Of a DNA stretch of 64,000 nt, positions 6,996 through 16,201 are shown piece after piece. Under the pieces are notes generated by a model. That model made no database searches, had not been told where the DNA came from, and was given only the letters and a program-made list of their open reading frames with translations. The stretch comes from Microbacterium esteraromaticum (GTDB lineage: Bacteria > Actinomycetota > Actinomycetes > Actinomycetales > Microbacteriaceae): NCBI RefSeq assembly GCF_016907315.1, contig NZ_JAFBBS010000001.1, positions 1,426,001 to 1,490,000 on the forward strand, in the 5' to 3' direction. The position numbers and the translations under genes are program-made. Numbering within the stretch: the stretch's first letter is position 1; every line of letters starts with the position of its first letter.

Positions 6996-8438
6996 GTGGG
7001 CAATGCGGATGACAGAGCGAGGAAGCGGCTCTCCCGCACCCCCTCCCGGGCGGCGATCATCGCGGTGCTGGCGTTCGTCGGGCTCTGCTCGGCGTTCATG
7101 TTCACGCTGGTCGTGCCGCTGCAGGCCGAGCTTCCGCGGCTGCTGAACGCCTCGCGCGAAGACACCAGCTGGGTCGTGACGATCACACTGCTCGTCGCCG
7201 CCGTGGCGACTCCGATCTCAGGACGTCTCGGCGACATGTACGGCAAGCGCCGCGTCGTGATCGCGCTGCTCGCCCTGCTCGCGGTCGGCTCGATCGTCGC
7301 GGCACTGTCGTCGTCGATCATCGGGGTGATCATCGGTCGCGCCCTGCAGGGTGCGACGACCGGAGTCGTTCCGCTGGGCATCGCGATCATGCGCGACGTG
7401 CTGCCGCCTGAGCGCCTCGGCACGGCGGTCGCACTGATGAGTGCGACCATGGGCGTCGGCGGGGCGGTCGGGATGCCCGTCGCCGCGTTCGTCGCCGAGA
7501 ACGCCGATTGGCACGGGCTGTTCTGGCTCGCCGCCGGGCTGGGCGTGATCGGACTGGTGCTGGTTCTGCTGGTGGTTCCGGATGACGTGCTGCTCGCACC
7601 GGGTCGGCTCGACGTCGTCGGCGCGCTCGGCCTCGCTGCGGGGCTCACCGGCCTGCTGCTGTACGTGTCGCGAGGCGCGGAGTGGGGCTGGACCTCGCCC
7701 TTCGGCCTGACGTGCCTGATCGGCGGGCTCGCTGTGCTGGGCGTCTGGGGCTGGTATCAGCTGAGGGCGAAGGAGCCGCTGCTCGACCTGCGCGTCGCCG
7801 CGCGACCGGCCGTGCTCTTCACGAACATCGCCGCCATCGGCATGGGCTTCGCCCTGTTCTCGTCGAACGTGACCTTTCCGCAGATGCTCGAGCTGCCCCG
7901 CGAGTCCGGTTCGGGGCTGGGTCTCGACATGTTCGCCGCGGCCATGATCGTCGCCATCTCGGGCGTCATGATGATGATCATCTCACCGCTGTCCGGCTGG
8001 CTCGAGCGCACCGTGGGACCGCGGCCGCTGTTCACGGTCGGCACCGCGGCGATCGTGCTCGCCTATGCGTTCGTGCTGATCTGGTCGACCGAGGTGTGGC
8101 ACTTCGTCATCGCCAACGTGCTGATCGGGATCGGGATCGGATTCGCGTTCGCCGCTATGCCGATGATCATCATGCGCGCCGTGCCCGCGCACGAGACCGG
8201 AGCCTCGAACGGCCTGAACGCGCTGTTCCGCTCGGTCGGCACCTCGACCGCATCGGCGGTCATGGGTGGTGTGCTGGCCGCGATGAGCATCGAGGTCGGC
8301 GGGCGCGCGATCCCGACCCGCGAAGCCTTCGAGGTGTGCTTCTGGCTGTCGATCGTCGCGGGGGTCATCGGCTTCGCGCTGACGTTCCTGATCCCCCGGC
8401 ATCCCGCCGCCGAGGCGCATCCGGCCCTCCCCCGCTGA
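6996..8438 (+). CDS. MFS transporter, drug:H+ antiporter type (14-TM, DHA2-like)
   Basis: A 480-aa major-facilitator protein. Motif A appears as GRLGDMYGKRRVVIALLAL (about residues 76-94), and motif C-like glycines lie in SATMGVGGAVGMPVAAF (about 150-166), typical of efflux antiporters. Around 14 hydrophobic segments run from about 22 to the end. Close homologues are annotated as multidrug or small-molecule exporters; the substrate is unknown. It starts at GTG with no ribosome binding site. No regulator gene is adjacent; the downstream neighbour is convergent. Confidence 0.85.
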   Translation: MGNADDRARKRLSRTPSRAAIIAVLAFVGLCSAFMFTLVVPLQAELPRLLNASREDTSWVVTITLLVAAVATPISGRLGDMYGKRRVVIALLALLAVGSIVAALSSSIIGVIIGRALQGATTGVVPLGIAIMRDVLPPERLGTAVALMSATMGVGGAVGMPVAAFVAENADWHGLFWLAAGLGVIGLVLVLLVVPDDVLLAPGRLDVVGALGLAAGLTGLLLYVSRGAEWGWTSPFGLTCLIGGLAVLGVWGWYQLRAKEPLLDLRVAARPAVLFTNIAAIGMGFALFSSNVTFPQMLELPRESGSGLGLDMFAAAMIVAISGVMMMIISPLSGWLERTVGPRPLFTVGTAAIVLAYAFVLIWSTEVWHFVIANVLIGIGIGFAFAAMPMIIMRAVPAHETGASNGLNALFRSVGTSTASAVMGGVLAAMSIEVGGRAIPTREAFEVCFWLSIVAGVIGFALTFLIPRHPAAEAHPALPR

Positions 8439-8539
8439 CCGCGCGTCGCCGGCGTCCGCCGGTGGCCGGTCCGGATGCCGGCACCGGTGCGTCAGGGCCT
8501 GGGCCGACACCCGCAGATCGAGCGCCGCACCCACTGGGC

Positions 8540-9544
8540 TCAGTGCGTGTACTCCATGAGGTCGGTGCCCAGCACACGGAACGCGTCGTGCGCGCGCAGC
8601 CGGTGGCTGATCGAGAGGTCGTCGAAGCACACGGTCAGGGCGTAGGCGACGCCGGACCGCGGCCCGACGAGCACTCCCGCCTCAGCGCGCACGCCCCTGT
8701 CGCGTCCGGTCTTGTTGATGAACAGCAGCCGGTGCGCGTCGTTGTCGTGCGCGAACGGGTCGAGGCCGGTGGCCGACGCGACCAGGCTGAGATCGTGGTT
8801 GAGGCTGAGCCACTCCGCGACCTGCGCGCTGACGGCCGCATCGACGGCCTGCGAGTCGACGAGGGCCGCGAACAGCTTCGCGAACTCGCGGGTCGTGCCG
8901 ACCGCGACGTGCGGAGCGTCGTCAGGGCCGCGTTTGTCGCGGAATCGGTCGAGCACCGCGCTGCGCGGCATCCCGAGCGACACCATGCGCGCACGCACCT
9001 GATCGTGACCTACGGCGTCGAGCAGCACGTTCGCGGCAGTCGGGTCGCCCGCAGCTGCGGCGAGCACGGCGAGGTCGATGAGCGGCAGCGCGGGCGCGCG
9101 CAGGTGGCGCCACAGGCCGGCGCGGGTGACCAGCGAGTCGTCGGGGCGGTCGACGATGCGCAGCGGGTCGAGCGTACGCGATTCGAAGCCGGCGGCCGCC
9201 TCGACCAGCACGGGAACGACACCGAGCCCGGCGATAGGCAGGGGAACGTGGTCGTCTCCCGACAGCACGACGCACCCCGAGTCGAGTTCGGCGACGTGCA
9301 CCGAGACCTGCGCACCGCTCTGCGCCAGCTCTTCGAGCCGGTGAAGGCTCGGCGCGAACGACCGGCGGTCGACGGCAGCGCGGCGCGGAACGCGACGCCC
9401 GCCGCGGGGCGCACGACGGCGGATCGCGGGCGCGCCCGATGCGGGCTCGGAGCCGGGAGCGGAGGACGGAACCACGCGCGAAGTCCTAACAGGAGTGGTG
9501 GGAGCAGCGTCTGTGGGGATCAGCCCCTCCTGCCGAACCCCCAT
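8540..9544 (-). CDS. Class A beta-lactamase-fold protein with degenerate active site
   Basis: A 334-aa protein annotated in relatives as serine hydrolase. The first 60 residues are Arg/Pro/Ala-rich with no clear signal peptide. The fold signature follows: VSVHVAELDSGCVVLSGDD, then PIAGLGVVPVLVEAA at 103-117, where class A enzymes have the nucleophile SxxK, here GLGV. At 166-168 the SDN loop appears as GDP in GDPTAANVLLDAVG. The third motif KTG is intact at 278-280 (INKTG). Ser70, Lys73 and Ser130 equivalents are therefore absent, so hydrolysis by the usual mechanism is not expected. A binding or regulatory role is an inference. The start is uncertain: ATG 9544 has no ribosome binding site, but AGGAGG occurs shortly inside. 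Confidence 0.75.
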   Translation of the reverse strand: MGVRQEGLIPTDAAPTTPVRTSRVVPSSAPGSEPASGAPAIRRRAPRGGRRVPRRAAVDRRSFAPSLHRLEELAQSGAQVSVHVAELDSGCVVLSGDDHVPLPIAGLGVVPVLVEAAAGFESRTLDPLRIVDRPDDSLVTRAGLWRHLRAPALPLIDLAVLAAAAGDPTAANVLLDAVGHDQVRARMVSLGMPRSAVLDRFRDKRGPDDAPHVAVGTTREFAKLFAALVDSQAVDAAVSAQVAEWLSLNHDLSLVASATGLDPFAHDNDAHRLLFINKTGRDRGVRAEAGVLVGPRSGVAYALTVCFDDLSISHRLRAHDAFRVLGTDLMEYTH

Positions 9545-9589
9545 GCCTAGGTCAGCATAGTCGCGCGACCTCCGCCCGGTAACCCGACC

Positions 9590-11554
9590 TCACCAGATCG
9601 TGACGCGCTGTTCCTTCGGCAGGTGCAGGCGGTCGCCCTCGTTCACGTCGAAAGCCTCGTAGAAGGCATCGATGTTGCTGAGGATCTGGTTGCAGCGGAA
9701 CTCGTTGGGCGAGTGCGGATCGATCGTGAGCAGGCGGATGGTCTCCGCGTCGCGGCTCTTCTGCTGCCACACCTGGGCCCACGACAGCAGCAGGCGCTGG
9801 ATGCCCGTGTAGCCGTCGATCACGGGCGCCTCTTCGCCGTCGAGCGACAGCTCGTATGCCTTCAGGGCGATGCCGAGTCCGCCGAGGTCGCCGATGTTCT
9901 CGCCGATCGTGAGCGCACCGTTCACGGTGTTCTCGTCGCTGAGGCCGAGCGGCACGAGCACGTCGTACTGTGCGATGAGCGCCTTGGTGCGCTCGTCGAA
10001 CGCCGCGCGATCAGCATCCGTCCACCAGTCCTGCAGACGACCGTCGCCGTCGTACCGGCTGCCCTGGTCGTCGAAGCCGTGGCCGATCTCGTGGCCGATC
10101 ACCGCGCCGATGCCGCCGTAGTTCGCGGCCGCGTCGCGGCCGGCGTCGAAGAACGGGTACTGCAGGATCGCCGCCGGGAAGACGATCTCGTTCATCAGCG
10201 GGTTGTAGTACGCGTTGACCATCTGCGGCGGCATGTGCCATTCGTCGCGGTCGATCGGTCCGCCGACCTTCTTGACCTGACGGTCGTGCTCGAACACCGT
10301 CGCGCGGTGCGCGTTGCCGACGAGGTCGGCCGGGTCGATCTCGACGCCGTCGTATTCGCGCCACACGTCGGGGTGGCCGATCTTCGGACGGAACGTGTCG
10401 AGCTTGGCGAGCGCCTTCTCTCGCGTCTCGGGGCTCATCCAGTCGAGTTCCTGGATGCTCTGGCGGTACGCCTCGATGAGGTTCGCCACGAGCTCGTCCA
10501 TGGCGGCCTTGGACTCTGACGGGAAGTGACGCTCGACGTAGATCTTCCCGACGGCGTCGCCGAGCGAGCCCTCGACGAGCGAGACACCGCGCTTCCAGCG
10601 CTCGCGGATCGACGGGGTGCCGGTGAGCTCGGTGCCGTAGAACGAGAAGTTCTCGTCGATGAAGTCGTCAGTGAGGTAGGCGGCCATGCCATGCACGACC
10701 TTGGCGCGCAGCCACGCCTTCCAGTCGTCGAGGCGCTCGTCGACGAGCAGAGCGCCGAGCCCTTCGAAGAAGCTGGGCTGATAGACGACGAGCTCGTCGA
10801 AAGCGCTCGGGTTGGCCACGGCCACGGCATCGCGCCACGGCACGAGGTCGACGCCGACGAGGTTCTGGAACTCGTCCCACGACTGCAGGTTGTAGGTCTT
10901 GACGGCGTCGCGCGAGGCGACGTTGTCCCAGTGGTGGCCGGCGATGTCGTGCTCGAGGCCGAAGGCGCGGTCGGCCTGGCCTGCCGGGTCGTCGATTTCG
11001 GCGAGGGTGAGGATGCGCTCGAGGTGCGCACGGTACGCGGCGCGGGTGCCGTCGAAGCTCTCGAGACGGTAGTAGCTCTCGTCGGGCAGCGAGAGACCGG
11101 CCTGCACGACGAACGGCACGTAGCGCTCGGGCTTGCCGGGGTCGGGCTCGATGAAGACGCCGATCAGCGCGGCGATGCCGTCGCGGTCGAGCGTGCCGAC
11201 GGTCTGAAGGAACGACGGGATGCTGTCGATCGCGTCGACCTTGGCGAGCTCGGCCTTCAGGGGTGCGAGGCCCAGCTCGGCGATGCGCTGGGTGTCCATG
11301 AAGCTGCGGAACAGGTCGCCGACCTTGCGCTCGAGGGTGCCCTCTGCGGCGTCCTGCGACTCGACGATGATCTCGCGGACATCCTTCTCGGCCTGCTCTG
11401 CGAGCATGTGGAACGAGCCCCAGCGCGCCTTGTCTGCGGGGATCTCGGCGGCGTCGAGCCACGCGCCGTTGACGTGGCGGTAGAGGTCGTCCTGCGGACG
11501 GATGTCGGAGCTGAACTCGCTGATGGCAAGGCCGGAGGGCAGAACGTCAGTCAT
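9590..11554 (-). CDS. pepO: M13 family zinc metallopeptidase (neprilysin/PepO-like)
   Basis: A 654-aa peptidase of the M13 family, which cleaves oligopeptides. The zinc site HEIGHGFDD lies near residue 490, with the third ligand and catalytic Asp in ENIGDLGGL near 550. The substrate-backbone motif NAYYNPLMNEIVFPAAIL is present just before HExxH. The N-terminus DDLYRHVNGAW is the conserved opening of soluble bacterial members. No signal peptide or TM anchor is visible, so a cytosolic location is likely, unlike the membrane-anchored animal enzymes. The length is normal and all catalytic residues are present. The gene appears monocistronic and probably leaderless. Confidence 0.95.
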   Translation of the reverse strand: MTDVLPSGLAISEFSSDIRPQDDLYRHVNGAWLDAAEIPADKARWGSFHMLAEQAEKDVREIIVESQDAAEGTLERKVGDLFRSFMDTQRIAELGLAPLKAELAKVDAIDSIPSFLQTVGTLDRDGIAALIGVFIEPDPGKPERYVPFVVQAGLSLPDESYYRLESFDGTRAAYRAHLERILTLAEIDDPAGQADRAFGLEHDIAGHHWDNVASRDAVKTYNLQSWDEFQNLVGVDLVPWRDAVAVANPSAFDELVVYQPSFFEGLGALLVDERLDDWKAWLRAKVVHGMAAYLTDDFIDENFSFYGTELTGTPSIRERWKRGVSLVEGSLGDAVGKIYVERHFPSESKAAMDELVANLIEAYRQSIQELDWMSPETREKALAKLDTFRPKIGHPDVWREYDGVEIDPADLVGNAHRATVFEHDRQVKKVGGPIDRDEWHMPPQMVNAYYNPLMNEIVFPAAILQYPFFDAGRDAAANYGGIGAVIGHEIGHGFDDQGSRYDGDGRLQDWWTDADRAAFDERTKALIAQYDVLVPLGLSDENTVNGALTIGENIGDLGGLGIALKAYELSLDGEEAPVIDGYTGIQRLLLSWAQVWQQKSRDAETIRLLTIDPHSPNEFRCNQILSNIDAFYEAFDVNEGDRLHLPKEQRVTIW

Positions 11555-11560
11555 GCCCTC

Positions 11561-11566
11561 AGCCTA
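11561..11566 (-). promoter_or_regulatory. -10 box of the M13 peptidase gene
   Basis: TAGGCT on the minus strand, 6 nt before the ATG at 11554; the gap is GAGGGC. Confidence 0.45.
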
Positions 11567-11626
11567 TGCGGCGCCGCGGACGTCTCAGGTGATGGATAGG
11601 GTCTGGAAGAGGCAGAGGAGCGCGAC

Positions 11627-12706
11627 ATGATCGACAACCCATTCGTGACATGGGCGGTGGTGGGCATCGTCACGGTCGCCTCGATGAGCCTGTTCGCTTC
11701 AATCCTCAACCTCGCGCAGTACGCGACGATGCGGCCACCGCGACTCCGCCGATTCGCCGCAGTCAGGCATCGCGCTCTGGGCCTGCAGCAGCTGCTTCTG
11801 CCAGCGCTGCTCGCTCTGGGCACCGGCCTCATCATCAGCATGTCAGCCACCTACCTGACCGCCGGGTTCCGGGAACCGGGGGCCGGTGACGACACCCTGA
11901 TCGGCCTGGCGCTGCTCGTCGCCGCGTTTCTGCTCGCGGCTGTGATCGGTGCGTTCCTCTTGACGGGCGGGGTCGAGATCGCCGACCTCGCGAAAGATCC
12001 CGTGACCATCACCTCGGCGGCAGGTTCTCTCACCGGCGCGGCCCCGGACGACGCAGCTGCGCTCGCCGACCTCCGGACGAACCTCGCTGAGTGGCGCCGG
12101 GTACGAGGCGTGCGGGCGTTCTTCTCCAATCGCGACCTGGGCGACGATGCACTCAACAGCGCGCTCGACGCTGTCATCGATGCGCGGGCGGCGAAGCTGT
12201 CGACGTCGATCCGCTATCTGCGGCCGCGACTTCTCATGCCCGTGCTCCGAGCGTTCCCGTCGATGCTGCTCGGCCCGCTGACGGTGATCTCGGGGCTGGT
12301 CATCGCACTGGTGGCGCTGCAGATCGATCCGTCACGAGGCAGCCTGCAGTGGGCTGGTGTGACGGCGGCCGTGGTGACGATGGTCCTTCTCGCCTTCGCG
12401 GCGACCGTGTTCCACTGGTGGAGCAAGCTGCTCTGCGCCGTGAGGCAGTACGCCGACTATCGGTCGTACGAGCTGCCGGCGGCCCAGGCGCTCGACGAGG
12501 CAGACGCGCGGATCACCGGCGAGCTGGCCCGCCGGCAGGGGCTGGCCGCTCTACCCGCTCGTCTCGACATGCTCGCGGCGGCGGTGTCTGCACCCGGGCG
12601 CAGGAAGGCAGGTCCGGAGCTGCTCGGTGCCGTAGCCGTCGGCGCCGTCACCGCCTGCACTGCGCTCCTGGTCTCGAGAGCCGGCGCTCGACGCGGCGAC
12701 CGCTGA
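11627..12706 (+). CDS. Membrane protein of unknown function
   Basis: A 359-aa protein that I cannot place in a family. Hydrophobic segments are visible at about 7-28, 50-78 (QQLLLPALLALGTGLIISMS), 92-118, 218-240 and 245-268. Between the third and fourth lies a soluble stretch of about 90 residues rich in Ala, Asp and Arg. The C-terminal 80 residues are soluble except for a weak AVAVGAVTACTALLV segment near the end. The ATG at 11627 has AGAGGAG 6-12 nt upstream, and TAGGGT (11596-11601) could be its -10. It stands alone between a divergent peptidase and a convergent TetR gene (9 nt from its stop). Confidence 0.7.
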   Translation: MIDNPFVTWAVVGIVTVASMSLFASILNLAQYATMRPPRLRRFAAVRHRALGLQQLLLPALLALGTGLIISMSATYLTAGFREPGAGDDTLIGLALLVAAFLLAAVIGAFLLTGGVEIADLAKDPVTITSAAGSLTGAAPDDAAALADLRTNLAEWRRVRGVRAFFSNRDLGDDALNSALDAVIDARAAKLSTSIRYLRPRLLMPVLRAFPSMLLGPLTVISGLVIALVALQIDPSRGSLQWAGVTAAVVTMVLLAFAATVFHWWSKLLCAVRQYADYRSYELPAAQALDEADARITGELARRQGLAALPARLDMLAAAVSAPGRRKAGPELLGAVAVGAVTACTALLVSRAGARRGDR

Positions 12707-12714
12707 AGCTCGCG

Positions 12715-13356
12715 TCAGCCGCGCGGGCTGAGCTCGGCCACGATCGTCCCGGCCCGCGCACCCACGAGCGTCTCGCACGCCTGGGCCAGGCGCTCGGCGA
12801 ACGCTGCGCCGTCGGTGCGGCGGGTGAGGGCGTGCGCGGCGATGCCGTCGATCATGGCGAGGATCTGCCATCCGACGGCCAGGGGGTCCTCGGTGGTGAA
12901 GAGCCGGGCATCCCTGCCCTCGTCGATCACTGCGGCGATGAATGACTGCCAGGCGTCCATCTGCTCTTCGATGGCCTCGGCGAGCGCGGCGCTGCCGCGG
13001 CCGAGCGACCAGGCGTCGACCCAGATCAGGGTGACGTCGTTGTGGCCGCTGTCGAGCACGGTCTCGATCATGCGGGCGACGCGGGCGGGCGGTGAGTCCG
13101 CGAGGGCGACCTCGGCGCGGATCTCATCGAGCTCGGCGCTGACGAGTTCGCGGAAGGTGCGCACGAGAAGGTCGTCCATGCTCTCGACGTAGTGCGCGAC
13201 GAGTCCGGATGCGACCCCGGCGCGGGCTGCGACGGCCCGCAGGGTGAGGGCCGACAGCCCGTCCTCTCGGGCGACGGCCAGCGCGGCGTCGTGGATCTCG
13301 GCGGATCGCTGCTGCGGGCTCTTGCGCGTGCGAGTGCGGGTGGCGGGTGTTGACAT
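12715..13356 (-). CDS. TetR-family regulator of the agmatine deiminase operon
   Basis: A 213-aa repressor. The N-terminal helix-turn-helix lies at about residues 30-60 (LTLRAVAARAGVASGLVAHY), preceded by the usual RSAEIHDAALAVAREDG helix. The C-terminal two thirds is a variable helical ligand and dimerisation domain of BetI-like character. It is transcribed divergently from aguA with a 69-nt gap holding a perfect 22-bp palindrome, so it probably represses aguA-amidase-permease and itself. The ligand might be agmatine, N-carbamoylputrescine or putrescine (inference). Its recognition helix resembles that of the next TetR in the window (RAVAxRxGVxxGLxxHY), in line with their similar operators. 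Confidence 0.9.
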   Translation of the reverse strand: MSTPATRTRTRKSPQQRSAEIHDAALAVAREDGLSALTLRAVAARAGVASGLVAHYVESMDDLLVRTFRELVSAELDEIRAEVALADSPPARVARMIETVLDSGHNDVTLIWVDAWSLGRGSAALAEAIEEQMDAWQSFIAAVIDEGRDARLFTTEDPLAVGWQILAMIDGIAAHALTRRTDGAAFAERLAQACETLVGARAGTIVAELSPRG

Positions 13357-13381
13357 GGTGCCTCCAGTGTAGGAACATCAT

Positions 13382-13403
13382 CTATTGATCGCTAGATCAA
13401 TAG
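13382..13403. promoter_or_regulatory. TetR operator in the regulator/aguA gap
   Basis: A perfect inverted repeat of 22 bp: arms CTATTGATC and GATCAATAG around a 4-nt centre GCTA. It lies between the divergent TetR and aguA start codons, 22 bp from the aguA ATG and just upstream of its AAAGGAG ribosome binding site. A near match occurs at 18343-18364. Confidence 0.8.
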
Positions 13404-13425
13404 ACAGCCGGGCAAAGGAGACCAC

Positions 13426-14463
13426 ATGAGCTGGCGGATGCCGCACGAAGGCGCACAGCACGACCGCACCTGGATGGCGTTCCCCCGCGCCGGCGTCACG
13501 CTGGGCGACGGCTCCGAATGGCAGGAGACGGCGTACCGCTCCTGGACCGACACGGCGCTCGCGATCGCCGAGTTCGAGCCCGTCACCATGGTCGTCGACC
13601 CGACCGAGGTCGAGCGCGCGAAGCGCATGCTCGGCTCCGACGTCGAGATCGTCGAGTCGCCCCTCGACGAGTTCTGGATGCGAGACTTCGGGCCCACCTT
13701 CGTCGTCGACGACGAGCGCCCGGGCGTGCTCGGCGCAGTCGACTGGATCTTCAACGGCTGGGGCGCTCCGGCCTGGGCCGAGTGGCAGGTATCGGCCGGG
13801 ATAGCCCGCATCGTCGCCGAGCGGGTCGGCGCCGAGCTCGTCAGCTCGGTGCTGGTGAACGAGGGCGGTGGCATCCACGTCGACGGCGAGGGCACGGTGC
13901 TGCTCACCGAGACCGTGCAGCTCGACCCCAACCGCAATCCGTACGCCGACAAGGCACGCATCGAGGCCGAGATGCTGCGCACCCTCGGCGCCGAGAAAGC
14001 GATCTGGCTGCCCCGCGGCCTCACGCGCGACTACGACGAGTTCGGCACCAACGGACACGTCGACATCGTGGCCGCTTTCGCCGGCCCCGGTCGTGTGCTG
14101 CTGCATCGGCAGGACGACCCCGCGCACCCCGACCACGAGGTCACCCGCGACCTCAAGCAGATGCTGCAGCAGCAGACGGATGCCGCCGGCCGCACCCTCG
14201 AGATCATCGACGTGCCCGCTCCCGCCGAGCTGCGCGACGACGAGGGCTTCGTCGACTGGAGCTACATCAACCATCTCGTCGTCAACGACGGCGTCGTCGT
14301 GTGCGGTTTCGGAGAGGAGAAGGCGGATGCCCGTGCCAGGGAGATCCTCGAAGAGGCCTACGGCCGTCGTGCCGTGACCGTCGACGCCCGCCCGATCTTC
14401 GCGCGCGGCGGCGGCATCCACTGCATCACCCAGCAGCAGCCGCGCCTCGAGAGGAGCAACTGA
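13426..14463 (+). CDS. aguA: Agmatine deiminase (AguA/PPAD family)
   Basis: A 345-aa guanidino-group-modifying enzyme of the bacterial PPAD family. It hydrolyses agmatine to N-carbamoylputrescine and ammonia in the cytosol. Visible blocks are MPHEGAQHDRTWMAFP at the N-terminus, DEFWMRDFGPTFVVD (about 84-98) with the WMRD substrate Asp, NEGGGIHVDGEGTVLL (about 145-160) with the catalytic His, and GTNGHVDIVAAF (about 205-216). The nucleophilic Cys is in ARGGGIHCITQQQP (about 325-338). All residues of the Cys-His-Asp machinery are present. A good ribosome binding site (AAAGGAG, 5 nt) supports the ATG at 13426. The stop overlaps the amidase start by one base, so translation is coupled. Confidence 0.93.
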   Translation: MSWRMPHEGAQHDRTWMAFPRAGVTLGDGSEWQETAYRSWTDTALAIAEFEPVTMVVDPTEVERAKRMLGSDVEIVESPLDEFWMRDFGPTFVVDDERPGVLGAVDWIFNGWGAPAWAEWQVSAGIARIVAERVGAELVSSVLVNEGGGIHVDGEGTVLLTETVQLDPNRNPYADKARIEAEMLRTLGAEKAIWLPRGLTRDYDEFGTNGHVDIVAAFAGPGRVLLHRQDDPAHPDHEVTRDLKQMLQQQTDAAGRTLEIIDVPAPAELRDDEGFVDWSYINHLVVNDGVVVCGFGEEKADARAREILEEAYGRRAVTVDARPIFARGGGIHCITQQQPRLERSN

Positions 14464-16166
14464 TGTTCGACGTCTACGAGCGCTCGATCGCCGAGCTGCG
14501 CGCGGCCCTCGAGTCGGGTGAGACCACGAGCGTCGAGCTCGTGCGGGCGTACCTCGCCCGCATCGACGCCTACGACGGCCCCGACACCGAGACCGCGCTG
14601 AACGCGGTGGTCGTGCGCAATCCGGATGCCCTGGCCGAGGCCGCGGCATCAGACTCCCGCCGGGCCGCAGGCGAGACGCGGGGGCCGCTCGACGGCATCC
14701 CGTACACGGCGAAGGACAGCTACCTCGTGACCGGGCTGACGGCTGCGGCCGGGTCGCCCGCGTTCGCCGACCTCGTCGCACAGCGTGATGCGTTCACGAT
14801 CGAGCGCCTGCGTGCGGGCGGGGCGATCTGCCTGGGTCTGACGAACATGCCGCCGATGGCGAACGGCGGCATGCAGCGCGGTGTCTACGGCAGAGCCGAG
14901 AGCCCGTACAGCGCCGAGTGGCTGACGAGCGCGTTCGGATCCGGCTCGTCGAACGGCTCGGGCACCGCGACGGCGGCGAGCTTCGGCGCCTTCGGCCTCG
15001 GCGAAGAGACCTGGTCGAGCGGCCGCGCCCCCGCGTCGTGCAACGCGCTCGTCGCCTACACGCCCAGCCGCGGCGTGATCTCGGTGCGCGGCAACTGGCC
15101 ACTCGTGCCGACCATGGACGTCGTCGTGCCGCACACCCGCACGATGGCCGACCTGCTCGAGGTGCTCGACGTGATCGTCGCCGACGACGCCGATGCCCGC
15201 GGCGACTTCTGGCGCGCGCAGCCGTGGGTGCGCATCCCGGCCGCGTCGGAGGTGCGACCAGGGTCGTACCCCGCGATCGCCCCGGCGAACCTGCGCGGCA
15301 TGCGCATCGGCATCCCGAAGATGTACATCAACGCCGACCCGGATGCCGGCACCGGCACCACCATCGGCGGGCCGACGGGTCAGAAGGTCGAGACCCGCGG
15401 GTCGATCATCGAGCTGTGGCAGCAGGCGCGTCTCGATCTGGAAGCAGCCGGAGCCGCGGTCGTCGAGGTCGACTTCCCCGCTGTCACCAACTACGAGGGC
15501 GACCGTGCGGGCGCCCCGACCATCGCCACCCGAGGGCTGGTGAGCCCCGAGTTCCTGAAGAGCGAGATCGTCGACCTGTCGGCATGGGCGTGGGACGACT
15601 TCCTCGCCGCGAACGGCGATCCGAACCTCGGCACGCTCGTCGGCGTCGACGGCGCGACGATCTTCCCCGCGCCTGAGGGCGCCCTTCCCGACCGGTACGA
15701 CGGCTTCGACGACGACATCGCCACATACCCGGCTCAGGTCGAGGCGCATCCGTACGCGAGTGTCACCGACATCCCGCATCTCGAAGAGGGGGTGCGCGGG
15801 CTGGAAGAGACCCGGCGCATCGATCTCGAGCAGTGGATGGACGGGCTCGGACTCGACGCCGTCGCCTTCCCGGCCATGGCCGACATCGGCCGCGCCGACA
15901 TGGACGTGAATCCCGCGTCGGCGGCGGCGGGCTGGCGCAACGGCGTGTGGGTCGCGAACGGCAATCTCGTGCCGCGGCACCTGGGCATCCCGACGGTCAC
16001 CGTGCCGATGGGGACCATGGCCGACATCGGCATGCCGGTGGGCCTGACCTTCGCCGGCCGCGCCTACGACGACACCGCGCTGCTCGCCCTCGGCCTCGCC
16101 TTCGAGACCACCGGCGACCGCCGCACCCCTCCCCCGCGCACGCCACGGCTTCCCGACGCCGACTGA
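14463..16166 (+). CDS. Amidase-signature family hydrolase
   Basis: A 567-aa amidase of the Ser-cisSer-Lys class. The Lys is in GIPYTAKDSYL (about residue 82), the cis-Ser in the Gly/Ser stretch SAFGSGSSNGSGTATAAS (about 158-175), and the nucleophile Ser in GLGEETWSSGRAPAS (about 178-192), where the common form is DTGGSIR. Family members hydrolyse C-N amide bonds of varied substrates. A stretch near residues 285-310 and one at 400-440 look like family-specific insertions. Because it is co-translated with aguA (1-nt overlap), it may hydrolyse N-carbamoylputrescine or a related amide, a job usually done by the nitrilase-type AguB; this is inference. Confidence 0.9.
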   Translation: MFDVYERSIAELRAALESGETTSVELVRAYLARIDAYDGPDTETALNAVVVRNPDALAEAAASDSRRAAGETRGPLDGIPYTAKDSYLVTGLTAAAGSPAFADLVAQRDAFTIERLRAGGAICLGLTNMPPMANGGMQRGVYGRAESPYSAEWLTSAFGSGSSNGSGTATAASFGAFGLGEETWSSGRAPASCNALVAYTPSRGVISVRGNWPLVPTMDVVVPHTRTMADLLEVLDVIVADDADARGDFWRAQPWVRIPAASEVRPGSYPAIAPANLRGMRIGIPKMYINADPDAGTGTTIGGPTGQKVETRGSIIELWQQARLDLEAAGAAVVEVDFPAVTNYEGDRAGAPTIATRGLVSPEFLKSEIVDLSAWAWDDFLAANGDPNLGTLVGVDGATIFPAPEGALPDRYDGFDDDIATYPAQVEAHPYASVTDIPHLEEGVRGLEETRRIDLEQWMDGLGLDAVAFPAMADIGRADMDVNPASAAAGWRNGVWVANGNLVPRHLGIPTVTVPMGTMADIGMPVGLTFAGRAYDDTALLALGLAFETTGDRRTPPPRTPRLPDAD

Positions 16167-16201
16167 CGCGCGCTCATCGCTGGTTTACAGAGAGGTAACC
16201 C

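Noticed and set aside
4865..7648. A 927-codon open frame on the minus strand
   Set aside because: It lies antisense to the TspO-like, POT and MFS genes. The product is low-complexity Arg/Asp/His/Gln-rich sequence, an artefact of high-GC third positions.
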